DNA from: JBIKWM01 sp044356305
GTDB taxonomy: Bacteria; Bacteroidota; Bacteroidia; UBA10329
Reading direction: 5' to 3'
DNA length: 64,000 nt
Assembly: GCA_044356305.1 (NCBI GenBank)
Contig: JBIKWM010000001.1
Location: forward strand, 248,001-312,000
The notes under the pieces were generated by a model that had not been told where the DNA came from, ran no database searches, and saw only the letters and a program-made list of their open reading frames with translations. Shown here piece after piece: positions 51,639 through 60,368 of the stretch (position 1 is the first letter of the stretch; every line of letters starts with the position of its first letter). Both the position numbers and the translations under genes were made by a program.

Positions 51639-52380
51639 TCTGGGCGAGCCTGTAAAGGTCTCGGCCGTATCGTACATAAACAGTTATCCGTTCATTCACG
51701 GCCTCCGCAGCAGCGGTCTGGCCCCGGCCATTGACCTGAGCCTTGTTGTGCCGTCCGAATGTGCCCGCAAGGTGGTTCAGGGCGAGGCCCATGTGGGTCT
51801 GATGCCTGTGGCCGAACTGCCACAGGTGGAAGGGGGACATGTGATAACGGATATGTGCATCGGTGCCGATGGCCCGGTAGAGACGGTGTGCCTGTACAGC
51901 GAGGTGCCTTTGAAGGATGTGCGCACGGTGCTGCTCGACCCAGAGTCGCGCACATCGGTGCGGCTGGTACAGTTGCTGGCCAGGTACCATTGGCACATCA
52001 GGCCACAATGGAACACGGCAGAGGCGGGCTTCGAGGGACGCATACATGGCACCACGGCCGGGGTGGTGATAGGTGACCGTGCATTTGCCCTCAACAACCA
52101 ACATTCCCACGTCTTCGATCTGGCCCACGAATGGAGGGTCTGGACAGGGCTGCCCTTTGTGTTTGCTGCCTGGGTGGCCAATAGGCCGTTGGAGCCAGAT
52201 TTCACAGAGCGGTTCGCTGCAGCCCTGCGGTGGGGCGTTGATCACCGCTCGCAGGCGGTGCGGGCCATGTTGCCACCCGCCATCGATCCCATACCCAAGA
52301 TGCTGTATGTGCAGCGCAGCATCAGTTACGAACTGGATCATGCCAAACAGGAGGCCATGCGGCTTTTCCTGAGGCTGTGA
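51619..52380 (+). CDS. mqnA: Chorismate dehydratase, futalosine pathway (MqnA)
   Basis: The 253-residue product is the periplasmic-binding-protein-like enzyme that dehydrates chorismate to 3-enolpyruvyl benzoate, the first step of the futalosine route to menaquinone. Family features are VSAVSYINSYPFIHGL, GEAHVGLMPVAELPQV, PESRTSVRLVQLLARYHW, VVIGDRAF and LAHEWRVWTGLPFVFAAWVAN. Several start codons are possible, and the one at 51619 overlaps DUF4833 by 20 bp. The presence of mqnA suggests that this organism makes menaquinone via futalosine, and the UbiA-family gene downstream is a further isoprenoid enzyme. Confidence 0.93.
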   Translation: MSGSSPDLGEPVKVSAVSYINSYPFIHGLRSSGLAPAIDLSLVVPSECARKVVQGEAHVGLMPVAELPQVEGGHVITDMCIGADGPVETVCLYSEVPLKDVRTVLLDPESRTSVRLVQLLARYHWHIRPQWNTAEAGFEGRIHGTTAGVVIGDRAFALNNQHSHVFDLAHEWRVWTGLPFVFAAWVANRPLEPDFTERFAAALRWGVDHRSQAVRAMLPPAIDPIPKMLYVQRSISYELDHAKQEAMRLFLRL

Positions 52381-52397
52381 CCCACCTTGGCGGCACC

Positions 52398-52405
52398 TAC
52401 TTTTG
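52398..52405 (+). promoter_or_regulatory. -7 box (TACTTTTG) before the OmpH gene
   Basis: TACTTTTG matches TAnnTTTG and lies 29 bp before the GTG start proposed for the OmpH gene. It supports that shorter start, since a start at 52387 would lie upstream of the -7 box. No -33 TTG at the usual spacing was found. Confidence 0.45.
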
Positions 52406-52434
52406 CCGCCCTCATCAACAACCCGAAAAAGAAA

Positions 52435-53121
52435 GTGAAGAATCTGAGCCTGATTATGAATGCCGTGCTGGCCGTGGCCGTTGCCGTACTATTCTACCTG
52501 CACTTCAGCAAACCTTCTGACGATGCGCCCAAGAGCACCGTTGACATGGCAGCGGTTGACAGCGTGAGCAGCAGGTTGCGCATCGCATATATCGACATCG
52601 ACACCGTGCTGGCCAACTACGGGTTCATCCTCGAGAAGAACGAGGAGATGAAGAAGAAACAGACCGATGCCGGCAAGAAGGTGGAAGGACGCGCCCGCAC
52701 CCTAGAGGCCCAGTTTGGCAGCATGATGCAGGAACTGCAGACTAAGGCCCAGCAGTTTGAGAAGGATGCCGAGGGCATGAGTGAGCTGGTGCGCAACACC
52801 AAGATGAAAGAGCTTCAGGACATGGAGATGAACCTGCGGCAGTTTCAGGCCAAGGCCGATGAGGAGGTGAGTGATCTGGAGGAGAATCTGAGCAATGCAC
52901 TTGTTGAGGAAAATCTTGAATACACTAAGCATGTGCGCGATGAGATTGATGCATATCTCAAGGAATACAATGCCGATGGCCGTTTCACCTATGTGCTGAG
53001 CAGCGGCACAGGTATGAACATTTTGCAGGCCGACCCGGCCCTGAACATCACGCAGGATGTGCTGAACGGCCTGAATGCCCGCTACGAGGCCAAGAACGCA
53101 GCCGAGGCTGACAAGAAGTGA
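52435..53121 (+). CDS. OmpH/Skp family outer membrane chaperone
   Basis: This 228-residue protein has a short membrane-anchoring or signal helix (LIMNAVLAVAVAVLFYLHF) and then the OmpH/Skp domain: SRLRIAYIDIDTVLANYGF at the start, a long coiled coil (KKKQTDAGKKVEGRARTLEAQFG and following) and the closing FTYVLSSGTGMNILQADPALNITQDVLNGLNARYE. The chaperone holds unfolded outer-membrane proteins in the periplasm. I chose GTG at 52435, which gives the typical VKNLSLI opening. A TTG at 52387 would add 16 poor residues. Its stop overlaps the UbiA gene in TGATG. Confidence 0.9.
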   Translation: MKNLSLIMNAVLAVAVAVLFYLHFSKPSDDAPKSTVDMAAVDSVSSRLRIAYIDIDTVLANYGFILEKNEEMKKKQTDAGKKVEGRARTLEAQFGSMMQELQTKAQQFEKDAEGMSELVRNTKMKELQDMEMNLRQFQAKADEEVSDLEENLSNALVEENLEYTKHVRDEIDAYLKEYNADGRFTYVLSSGTGMNILQADPALNITQDVLNGLNARYEAKNAAEADKK

Positions 53122-54029
53122 TGAAGGCCCTCTGGCTGCTGCGCCTGGCACGTCCAGCCAACGTGCTGATGCTGGGCCTTATCCATTACCTGCTGTATGC
53201 ATATGTGGTGCAGCCCGTGTCGCTGGTGGTCGATATGCACGCGTGCCTCACGCCCGATGAGTGGCTGTGGATGAGTCTCGCCTGCATGTTGGTGGCCGCA
53301 GGCGGCAATGTGCTCAACGACCTCTGCGATCAGGACACCGATGTCTACAACCGGCCGGAAAAAGTCATTGTGGGCGAGCATGTCTCTGAACGGGCCGCAT
53401 GGATGCTTTATGGGGCTCTCACTGTTTTGGGCATCGGCCTTGCACTGTGGGGCAGTGTGCGCCTAGGCCGATGGCAGTTGGCATCGGTGTATGTGCTGAG
53501 TGCCGGGGCGCTGTGGTTCTATTCCAAGGCGTATAAGCGGATGCTGATAGTCGGCAATCTGGTGGTGGCGTTCCTCGCTTTCATGGCCGTCATCCTGCCC
53601 AGCATCATTGAGCAGGCGTGCACTGCGTTCAGGCCCGATGCCATGCCATGGACCATGTTCATTTCGGGCTATGCCATCTTCGCATTTCTCACCACCCTGG
53701 TAAGGGAGGTGATCAAGGACCTTGAGGATGCCTATGGCGATGGCATGACCGGCTGCCGCACCCTGCCCGTGGTGTATGGTGCCAATGTGGCCAAGGGCGT
53801 GGCCGTAGGCATCACGTTGCTGATCATGGGCCTGCTATGGCCGGTGATGAACTACCCCGAAGGGTATGACTGGTACTGGTATCTCATGCTGGCCGTGCAG
53901 GTGCCATCGGTGGGTCTTATCTGGCTCATCATCAAAGCCCAGGAACCCAAGGACTACAACCGCGCGAGCCTGCTCTCAAAGGTCATCATGCTCATGGGCG
54001 TGCTGAGTATGCTGGTGCTTTCCATGTAA
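53121..54029 (+). CDS. UbiA family prenyltransferase (geranylgeranylglycerol-phosphate transferase-like)
   Basis: This 302-residue polytopic enzyme has the two Asp-rich motifs of UbiA proteins: NVLNDLCDQDTDVYNRPEK (N-D-x-x-D-x-x-x-D) and DLEDAYGDGMTGCRTLPVVYG. Helices alternate with these loops. The Bacteroidetes homologues next to Maf are usually annotated geranylgeranylglycerol-phosphate geranylgeranyltransferase, but MenA-like acceptors cannot be ruled out. With mqnA nearby the quinone role is tempting but not shown. It overlaps the OmpH stop (TGATG at 53119-53123) and precedes maf by 28 bp. Confidence 0.9.
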   Translation: MKALWLLRLARPANVLMLGLIHYLLYAYVVQPVSLVVDMHACLTPDEWLWMSLACMLVAAGGNVLNDLCDQDTDVYNRPEKVIVGEHVSERAAWMLYGALTVLGIGLALWGSVRLGRWQLASVYVLSAGALWFYSKAYKRMLIVGNLVVAFLAFMAVILPSIIEQACTAFRPDAMPWTMFISGYAIFAFLTTLVREVIKDLEDAYGDGMTGCRTLPVVYGANVAKGVAVGITLLIMGLLWPVMNYPEGYDWYWYLMLAVQVPSVGLIWLIIKAQEPKDYNRASLLSKVIMLMGVLSMLVLSM

Positions 54030-54057
54030 TTCAGGCCATACAGGAAATTGTGCCCAT

Positions 54058-54642
54058 ATGATTGATCTGAAGCACCACCGCCTCACCCTCGCCTCGGCCT
54101 CTCCGCGCAGGAAGTGGCTGATGTCTGAACTGGGCCTTCCCTTTGATGTGGAGGTGCGCAGCGTGGACGAGGTGTTCCCTCCCGGACTGCAGCGCGAGCA
54201 GATCCCCCTGCATCTGGCCGCTCTGAAGTCGGCCGCGTTCGCTGACGATGAGCTGCAGGGCCGTATCCTCCTCACGGCCGACACCATAGTGTGGCACAAT
54301 GGCCGCGAGCTGGGCAAGCCCCGCGACCTTGACCATGCCCGCGAGATGTTGTTCGAACTCTCGGGCAGCACGCACGAGGTGTATACCGCCATCAGGCTCA
54401 GATCAGCGGGCCACACGGTAGATGACTCGGACCTGAGCCGTGTGACATTCCGCCCGTTGAGCCATGACGAGGTGGAGCATTACGTGACCCATTACCGACC
54501 GTTGGACAAGGCCGGGTCCTACGGCATTCAGGAGTGGATAGGCTACGTGGGCATTGAGCGGATAGAAGGATGCTATTTCAATGTGATGGGCCTGCCTCTG
54601 CGCAAAGTGTGGGGTGGTATTAAAGTTCTATTGAATGGCTGA
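54058..54642 (+). CDS. maf: Maf family nucleotide pyrophosphatase
   Basis: The 194-residue cytoplasmic enzyme cleaves non-canonical nucleoside triphosphates to the monophosphate. The motifs are LTLASASPRRKWLMSELGL, ADTIVWHNGRELGKPRDLDHAREML and GSYGIQEWIGYVGIERIEGCYFNVMGLPL. The sequence belongs to the dTTP/UTP pyrophosphatase branch (DTIV motif and the IQE region). It lies at the end of a plus-strand group with OmpH and UbiA and has a -33/-7 promoter for the next gene beyond it. Confidence 0.94.
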   Translation: MIDLKHHRLTLASASPRRKWLMSELGLPFDVEVRSVDEVFPPGLQREQIPLHLAALKSAAFADDELQGRILLTADTIVWHNGRELGKPRDLDHAREMLFELSGSTHEVYTAIRLRSAGHTVDDSDLSRVTFRPLSHDEVEHYVTHYRPLDKAGSYGIQEWIGYVGIERIEGCYFNVMGLPLRKVWGGIKVLLNG

Positions 54643-54660
54643 AAACTCAGACTAATTTAA

Positions 54661-54691
54661 TTGAAGGCCCGTTAGCGGTCGGGTAATTTTG
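54661..54691 (+). promoter_or_regulatory. Promoter of the OmpA lipoprotein gene (-33 TTG, -7 TAATTTTG)
   Basis: TTG at 54661-54663 and TAATTTTG at 54684-54691 are separated by exactly 20 bp, the classical Bacteroidetes spacing, and lie 11 bp before the ATG at 54703. This is the best complete promoter match in the window. Confidence 0.7.
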
Positions 54692-54702
54692 CCGCAACTA
54701 AA

Positions 54703-55563
54703 ATGACAGAGCAAATGAAGAAGCTGATGTTGATGGCCCTGCCCGTGGCCATTTCACTGACCTCCTGTGTATCGTCAAAAAAGTTCAAGGGGCTGGAGGG
54801 TGAGTTCAATGCCATGAAGGACCGGGCCGAGAAGTGCGATTTTGACCTGGCCCGCGCACAGCGCGAGCTCGATGCCTGCCAGCGCGACCTGAAGAAGAAC
54901 AACGATGAGCTGACCTACCTCCGCTCGCAGAACGACCGCCTGGTCGATAATCTGGGCAAGATGGCCACCCTCTCGCACAAGGAGGCCGTTAATCTGGAGA
55001 AGAGCCTTGAGAGCATCAAGGAAAAGGAAATGCGCATAACATCGCTGCAGCAGGCCATGAACCGCAAGGACTCAATCACCTTCGCCCTGGTGAGCAGCCT
55101 CAAGGGCGCCATAGGTAACATGGCCGATGAGGACATCCAGATCAGTGTCGATAAGGGCGTTGTCTTTGTCAATCTGAGCGACAAGTTCCTGTTCCGCAGC
55201 GGCAGTTACGAGATAAACGCCAAGGCCAACGAGGTGCTGGGCAAGGTGGCCAAGATCGTGGAGGCCAAGCCCGACTTTGAGGTGCTGGTGGAGGGCCACA
55301 CCGACAATGTGCCTTACGCCAACGGATTGCTTGTCGATAACTGGGACCTGAGCGTGAAACGTGCCACCGCCCTGGTGCGCACCCTGCAAAAGGAATACAA
55401 CATTGCCCCATCGCGCATGACCGCGGCCGGCCGTGGCGAGTATGTGCCGGTTGACGACAACAGCAATCCTGCGGGCCGCGCGGCCAACCGCAGGACCCGC
55501 ATCCTCATCATGCCCAAGCTCGATCAGTTCTTCGGAATGATTGAGGCTGAGCTGAAGAAGTGA
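54703..55563 (+). CDS. OmpA/MotB-family lipoprotein with coiled coil
   Basis: The 286-residue lipoprotein (lipobox SLTSC) has a long alpha-helical coiled coil (about residues 28-130, FKGLEGEFNAMKDRAEK onwards) and a C-terminal OmpA-like peptidoglycan-binding domain: FLFRSGSYEINAKANEVLGKVAKIV, VEGHTDNVPYANG, NWDLSVKRATALVRTL, MTAAGRGEYVPV, NRRTRILI. The Asp in GHTDN and the Arg in NRRTRI contact the peptidoglycan peptide. It probably braces the outer membrane to the cell wall. The gene is monocistronic, with a full promoter and a strong terminator, which argues for a highly expressed structural lipoprotein. Confidence 0.92.
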   Translation: MTEQMKKLMLMALPVAISLTSCVSSKKFKGLEGEFNAMKDRAEKCDFDLARAQRELDACQRDLKKNNDELTYLRSQNDRLVDNLGKMATLSHKEAVNLEKSLESIKEKEMRITSLQQAMNRKDSITFALVSSLKGAIGNMADEDIQISVDKGVVFVNLSDKFLFRSGSYEINAKANEVLGKVAKIVEAKPDFEVLVEGHTDNVPYANGLLVDNWDLSVKRATALVRTLQKEYNIAPSRMTAAGRGEYVPVDDNSNPAGRAANRRTRILIMPKLDQFFGMIEAELKK

Positions 55564-55595
55564 CAGCGTTCTGCGTCAACGCTAAAGCGATAAGG

Positions 55596-55628
55596 AGACC
55601 CCGGCCATTTCGGTCGGGGTCTTTTTTT
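55596..55628 (+). terminator. Rho-independent terminator after the OmpA lipoprotein
   Basis: AGACCCCG (55596-55603) pairs with CGGGGTCT (55615-55622), extended inward by GCC/GGT, and the stem runs into a tract of Ts to 55628. It lies 32 bp beyond the OmpA-like stop. Confidence 0.92.
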
Positions 55629-55698
55629 TGGTCAATACTGAACCGAAGACGCTGGCAATGGATTCACTTACCGTCTCAGTTGGACATTCAGACGGCCA

Positions 55699-56637
55699 TC
55701 ACATGGTGCCCACCTGCACCACCACCCCGCGGTGATCGGAGCCCGGGATGTGGAACGACCCGAAACCGCACGACCGAAGCTGGGTGGTGGCGATATGGTC
55801 GATGGGGATGAGCGGCAGGCGCAGATCGAGCGGGTAGGTGGGATGGAAACCGTTCCGGGTGTCGGTCAACTTGGATCTTGATAGGAAACGCTGATACGTG
55901 GGGTCCCACGGCACAATGTTCAGGTCGCCCAGCACAATGACAGGATAGAGCTCGTTGCGGATGCTCACGGCCAGCGAGTCGAGCATCTGGTCGCGCTGAG
56001 CGGTCTCGTCCGGGAACACCGGGGGCCTTGTGTGCACCGAATAGACCACCACCTTACCGATGGGCGTCACGGCCACGGCCCGCAGCGTGGGAGCATCGCC
56101 CCAGTGATAGACCTCGGCCGATTGCAGCCGGTGCCTTGACCAGATGCCAAGGCCGTAGCAGCACGTATCGTCAGACAGCACATGGCTGAAGGGCCATGCC
56201 GAATCCAAGAGGCTGTCGGCCACGTGCATCCAGGCCGAGTTGAGCTCCTGAACAGAGAGGAAATCGGCATCGGCCCTGGCGAGCAGGGCGACCGCCTCTG
56301 GCCATTCGGGGTTGTCGTGCCAGAGGTTGGCCTGCACGGCCGTGAGCTGCGGCCCAGTGGGGCACACCGACTCATCGGCCTGAAAAGGCATGAACCGCAC
56401 CTGCTGCTGCCCATGCCACGCCACGGGCACTATGAGCAGCGCGGCCCACACCCAATGGGTGTACCAGAAGGCCACCACCACCAGCAGCAGGGCCAGGCCC
56501 ATCCACTGCACCAGCAGGGCGCGGGCCAGCTCGAGCAGGTAAGGCAGGTCGGGGATCAGGAACAGCCAGAGCAGACCGGTAAGGGCCACGCAGGCCGCAC
56601 GTACAACGGTCTCAGCATCGAATCGGAGGGTGGGCAT
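55699..56637 (-). CDS. Endonuclease/exonuclease/phosphatase family protein, membrane-anchored
   Basis: The 312-residue protein has about three N-terminal hydrophobic helices (residues 10-80) followed by an EEP domain: LTAVQANLWHDN, ADFLSVQELNSAW (catalytic Glu), VVVYSVHTRPP, VIVLGDLNIVPWDPTYQRFL, PLIPIDHIATTQ and the closing GSDHRGVVVQV. Motif order is normal. The fold has diverse phosphoesterase substrates, and the membrane location argues for an extracytoplasmic target. It is divergent from queG. I preferred the start at 56637 (MPTLRFD) over 56694. Confidence 0.88.
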   Translation of the reverse strand: MPTLRFDAETVVRAACVALTGLLWLFLIPDLPYLLELARALLVQWMGLALLLVVVAFWYTHWVWAALLIVPVAWHGQQQVRFMPFQADESVCPTGPQLTAVQANLWHDNPEWPEAVALLARADADFLSVQELNSAWMHVADSLLDSAWPFSHVLSDDTCCYGLGIWSRHRLQSAEVYHWGDAPTLRAVAVTPIGKVVVYSVHTRPPVFPDETAQRDQMLDSLAVSIRNELYPVIVLGDLNIVPWDPTYQRFLSRSKLTDTRNGFHPTYPLDLRLPLIPIDHIATTQLRSCGFGSFHIPGSDHRGVVVQVGTM

Positions 56638-56717
56638 GAGCGTGGGCGCGAAGGTATCGGTACCCGATGCACCGATGGAGTGCCCGACTATCACAACCTG
56701 CCCCCGTCCTTTGCACC

Positions 56718-57659
56718 ATGCATCTGGCCGCTGACCACCGCATTGAGCACGCCCGCCTTATCAAGGCCGAGGCCGCACGGCTCGGGTTCCTGTTCTGTGG
56801 CATATCGGAGGCCGGTTTCCTGGAAGAGGAGGCCCCGAGGCTTGAACGGTGGCTGAAAGGGCAGATGCACGGCCAGATGGGCTACATGGCCGACCACTTT
56901 GACAAGCGCCTCGACCCGCGCCTGCTGGTGCCGGGGGCCAAGAGCATCATCACGGTACTGCTCAACTATTACCCCGAAAAGACCCAGACCGACCCTGGGG
57001 CCCCGCGCATATCGAAGTATGCCTATGGCGAGGATTACCATTTTGTGATAAAGGACAGGCTGCGCGAGCTGGCGGATTTTATCAGGCAGAACATAGGCGC
57101 GGTGGACGGCCGTGCCTTTGTGGACAGCGCCCCCGTGATGGACAAGGCCTGGGCCGTGCGCAGCGGGGCGGGGTGGATGGGCAAGAACACCAACCTCATC
57201 CGGCCGAGGGTGGGTTCGTTCTTTTTTATCGGTGAATTGATACTCGACCTGCCCCTTGCGCCCGATGGCCCCATGGCCGACCACTGCGGCACCTGCACCG
57301 CCTGCATCGATGCCTGCCCCACCGAGGCCATAACCGAGCCGTATGTGGTGGACGGATCGAAGTGCATCTCGTACTTCACCATTGAGCTGAAGGGCAGCAT
57401 ACCCGAAGGGAATGAGAAGAGATTCGGTGACTGGGCCTTCGGGTGCGACATATGCCAGGACGTGTGCCCGTGGAACCGATTTGCCACCCCGCATGCCGAG
57501 CCCCGATTCAACCCGCATGCGAAACTGCTGGACATGAAGGAGGCCGATTGGCGCGACATCAGCGAGGAGGTTTTCCGCGAGGTGTTCAGGCGCAGCGCGG
57601 TGAAACGGACCAGGTACGAGGGCCTGAGGCGGAATCTGAGATACATCGGCAAGGCGTGA
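56718..57659 (+). CDS. queG: Epoxyqueuosine reductase QueG
   Basis: This 313-residue enzyme reduces epoxyqueuosine to queuosine in the wobble position of tRNA. It binds cobalamin and two 4Fe-4S clusters. The first cluster motif is CGTCTACIDACPTEAI, the second CDICQDVCPWN. The N-terminal LGFLFCGISEAG and the DSAPVMDKAWAVRSGAGWMGKNTNLI block are specific to QueG. The start at 56718 (MHLAADHRIEHARLIKAEA) fits the family better than the open frame from 56667. The glycosyltransferase downstream starts within its stop (GTGA). Confidence 0.95.
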   Translation: MHLAADHRIEHARLIKAEAARLGFLFCGISEAGFLEEEAPRLERWLKGQMHGQMGYMADHFDKRLDPRLLVPGAKSIITVLLNYYPEKTQTDPGAPRISKYAYGEDYHFVIKDRLRELADFIRQNIGAVDGRAFVDSAPVMDKAWAVRSGAGWMGKNTNLIRPRVGSFFFIGELILDLPLAPDGPMADHCGTCTACIDACPTEAITEPYVVDGSKCISYFTIELKGSIPEGNEKRFGDWAFGCDICQDVCPWNRFATPHAEPRFNPHAKLLDMKEADWRDISEEVFREVFRRSAVKRTRYEGLRRNLRYIGKA

Positions 57660-58657
57660 ATGCCGCTGTGGACGTGCTGCTGCCATTCCATGCCGAATGC
57701 CCCGGCCTGGATGCGGCCATTGCCAGCATCGTGGGGCAGACGTATGCCGACTGGCGCCTGATACTGATAGACAACAATGCCGCACCCACGGCCAATAAGG
57801 TGGCCGTCAGGTGGGCCCATGCCGATGCCCGCATACACCTCATCCATGAGCAGGAACAGGGCATAGCCCACGCCCTGAACGCGGGTCTGCGTAATGTGAC
57901 AGCCCCGCTGGTGGCGCGCATGGACAGCGATGACCTGTGCCACCCCGAGCGGTTCGCGCAACAGGTGGCGCTGCTCGGTGCCGATGCTACCCTGGGCGCG
58001 GTGGCCTGCCGCGTAGGGCTCACATCCACCCTGCCCGACCACTCGGGCCTGCGCCATTTTGTAGATTGGCAGAACAGTGTGATCAGCCCAGAGCAACATG
58101 CCCTGAGCCGCTTCATCGAGTCGCCCGTGGCGCATCCTGCGGTGATGTTCAGGGCCGGGCTGATACACCACCATGGGCCCTATAGCACCACAGCGGTGCC
58201 CGAGGACTACGAGCTGTGGCTGCGCTGGATGGATGCCGGGGTGCGCATGGCCAAGGTGGACGAGGTGCTGCTGACGTGGCACGACAGCCCCGGCCGACTC
58301 ACCCGCACCCATCCCCATTATGCGCCCGCCCGTTTCCTGGATGTGAAGGGCCAGTACCTGAGCCGGTGGATGGACCGCTATGTGCCCACGCACAGAAAGG
58401 TGACGGTGTGCGGCACCTCCAAATGGGGTGTGGAGCGGGCCAGGCACCTGCAAGGCCAAGGGCTGCGCATAGATGCGTGCACCGATATACAGGGCCCGAG
58501 ACAGGCCCCATTTCCATATGTACATCCTGATGATGCAGTAAGGCGCGGTGACTTCCTCCTGGGCCTTGTGGCCAAGCGCGGGGTGCGCCAAGCCATGCGC
58601 ATGCACTTTGTGGCGCAGGGCCTGATAGAGGGAATTGACTTCCTGATGGCGGCCTGA
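57656..58657 (+). CDS. Glycosyltransferase family 2
   Basis: The 333-residue enzyme has a GT-A domain: VDVLLPFHAECPGLDAAIASIVGQTYADWRLILIDNNA, then VARMDSDDLCHPERFAQQV with the metal-binding DSDD, and a C-terminal extension. Its start is GTG at 57656, overlapping the queG stop as GTGA, since the in-frame segment upstream reads as the queG shadow. The C-terminal KVTVCGTSKWGVERARHLQGQG may be a Rossmann-like second nucleotide-binding segment. Its substrate is unknown. Coupling to queG is probably only positional. Confidence 0.85.
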   Translation: MNAAVDVLLPFHAECPGLDAAIASIVGQTYADWRLILIDNNAAPTANKVAVRWAHADARIHLIHEQEQGIAHALNAGLRNVTAPLVARMDSDDLCHPERFAQQVALLGADATLGAVACRVGLTSTLPDHSGLRHFVDWQNSVISPEQHALSRFIESPVAHPAVMFRAGLIHHHGPYSTTAVPEDYELWLRWMDAGVRMAKVDEVLLTWHDSPGRLTRTHPHYAPARFLDVKGQYLSRWMDRYVPTHRKVTVCGTSKWGVERARHLQGQGLRIDACTDIQGPRQAPFPYVHPDDAVRRGDFLLGLVAKRGVRQAMRMHFVAQGLIEGIDFLMAA

Positions 58658-58684
58658 GCGGGGTGGGTCAGGGCCGAATGCCTT

Positions 58685-60250
58685 TTATTCGATGCCCAAC
58701 AGCCTATGGTGGGCCTTCTCCAAGTACAGGTCGAACATGGGACGGCCAGTGCACCTGTGCAGCAGCCACAGACAGTACTCATCGGTGCCGGGCACTCCCC
58801 TGTGTGTGCGTGCCCATTCGGCAAGTTCGGTCTGGGCCAGATGCAACTGTTGCTCCTTTTCGGCCCCGCGGGCATGTTCAGCCAATTGGGGCAACTGTGC
58901 CATGACCAGTGCGGTGAGGGCATCAGCCTTGGGGTACTGGGCCAGTTTTTTGCGCAACCGCTTCATATCCTCTGACTCCATCAGGCCCTTGTCGAAATCC
59001 ATAAGTGCGATGACCAGCGTGGCCATGTACATGGCCTCTGGCCGTGACAGGCGGTGCGGCCCGTCCATGACATCGAGCAGTATGCGCCTGGCAGTGCGCC
59101 TGTCGTCCATGAGCCATGCGTGCATACCCAGGTTGCTCTTCATGGCCATGATAAAGCTGGGGGGCAGGTGTTTCTCGAAACGTTCCAGTTCCCTCAGAAG
59201 CCGCGGCCTGTCGGCAGTGATGCCATCAAAGTCGTTGGTTTTCAACCTGTGCAGCAGGTAAGTCCTCTCGATGGCGCGGAACATATCCGCTTTCAGAGCC
59301 CCTGTATTGAGCGCTTTGTGATCGAAACGGGGCCGAAGCTCAGACCACTTCTCAGAATGGCCTAAGGTCAAGTAATAGGAGAGGGCATTGCTGACCGCAC
59401 TTACATACACCTGTGGCATGTGCTGCACCATCTCAGGGTGGAGGTCCCATAGGCGAATGTGCTGCTCGGAGAACTTTAAGGCCAACGGCACATTGCCCAA
59501 CCAGCGATGATACATTGAAAGGAAGGTCAACCTGTATGACCGGGCCTTGAAGCTCATGTCGGTCCTTTCATCGTTGAGCAGCCGATGCTCTGACATCTCT
59601 TTGGCCCTGACCATGGCCGGGGTGCCCTCAATGGGCTGGCCGCCACGACTTATACTGAGCATCTCATCCGCCAGCATGCGCAACTCAGCCACCGCGCTCA
59701 AAGTACCTAGTGCCGCCCTGATGGCTGACCGGTTGTCCTCCTGTTCCTTCTGTGTGCCCGCTATGTCTTTCAGTACAATGCGCTCCATGTCCAAGCACTC
59801 CAGTACTAACGTGTGGTCGCACGCATCGGTGGCCCTGCGTTGAGCCTTGTGGAACCAGTCCAGGCTCTGATGCAAATGTCCACAATGCCTAAGGAGCAAG
59901 GCTATCTCGAGTTCTCTGCGCAGTCCCCGGCCGATGGTACTCGGGTCCTCAGCCTCAATGAGCGCATCGCAAACCATTTTGAAGAGCTGATGTCGGTTCT
60001 GTGGCAAGCGCGCCCGGTATGCAAGACTCAGCCCATCGCATTGGTCTATCTGATCAGGGCCGCATCTGTACAGGTGGGATAAGAGTCTGAAATGGTCAGG
60101 GCTTGGAACAGGCCTCTTGGTGCGCAGGGCCTTTACCATCTTGGCGTAAGTATCAGAATTGAGGCCTGATACCAGTTCGTACAAAAAAGTTGGGTCTCTG
60201 CGCATCGAACAACGGGCCGCTATTATACGCATCAATGTGCTGCTAAACAA
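58685..60250 (-). CDS. Helical-repeat hypothetical protein (521 aa)
   Basis: This 521-residue cytoplasmic protein, with no signal or membrane segment, is almost wholly alpha-helical with TPR-like pairs. It resembles a family common in Flavobacteriia that starts with an F-L-I-x-x-L motif followed by a DUF-like N-terminal module (LYELVSGLNSDTYAKMVKAL, then LFKMVCDALIEA). No enzymatic motif is seen. The start may lie at 60205 (MRRDPTFLYELV) rather than 60250. The gene is monocistronic, convergent with the glycosyltransferase, at the edge of the AT-richer accessory region. Confidence 0.6.
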   Translation of the reverse strand: MFSSTLMRIIAARCSMRRDPTFLYELVSGLNSDTYAKMVKALRTKRPVPSPDHFRLLSHLYRCGPDQIDQCDGLSLAYRARLPQNRHQLFKMVCDALIEAEDPSTIGRGLRRELEIALLLRHCGHLHQSLDWFHKAQRRATDACDHTLVLECLDMERIVLKDIAGTQKEQEDNRSAIRAALGTLSAVAELRMLADEMLSISRGGQPIEGTPAMVRAKEMSEHRLLNDERTDMSFKARSYRLTFLSMYHRWLGNVPLALKFSEQHIRLWDLHPEMVQHMPQVYVSAVSNALSYYLTLGHSEKWSELRPRFDHKALNTGALKADMFRAIERTYLLHRLKTNDFDGITADRPRLLRELERFEKHLPPSFIMAMKSNLGMHAWLMDDRRTARRILLDVMDGPHRLSRPEAMYMATLVIALMDFDKGLMESEDMKRLRKKLAQYPKADALTALVMAQLPQLAEHARGAEKEQQLHLAQTELAEWARTHRGVPGTDEYCLWLLHRCTGRPMFDLYLEKAHHRLLGIE

Positions 60251-60368
60251 TGACTTGAAGTGAGGTGTGTAGCGAATGCAGCAGTTTTTTCATCGAACAA
60301 CGGAGAAAAATTGATTTGTTCATCAATGGGCAATGTGGGACGTTTGACCTCGAAACCGAGTAACCACC

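Noticed and set aside
57035..58606. 523-residue minus-strand ORF opposite queG and the glycosyltransferase
   Set aside because: An antisense shadow; both plus-strand genes have clear family motifs over the whole stretch.
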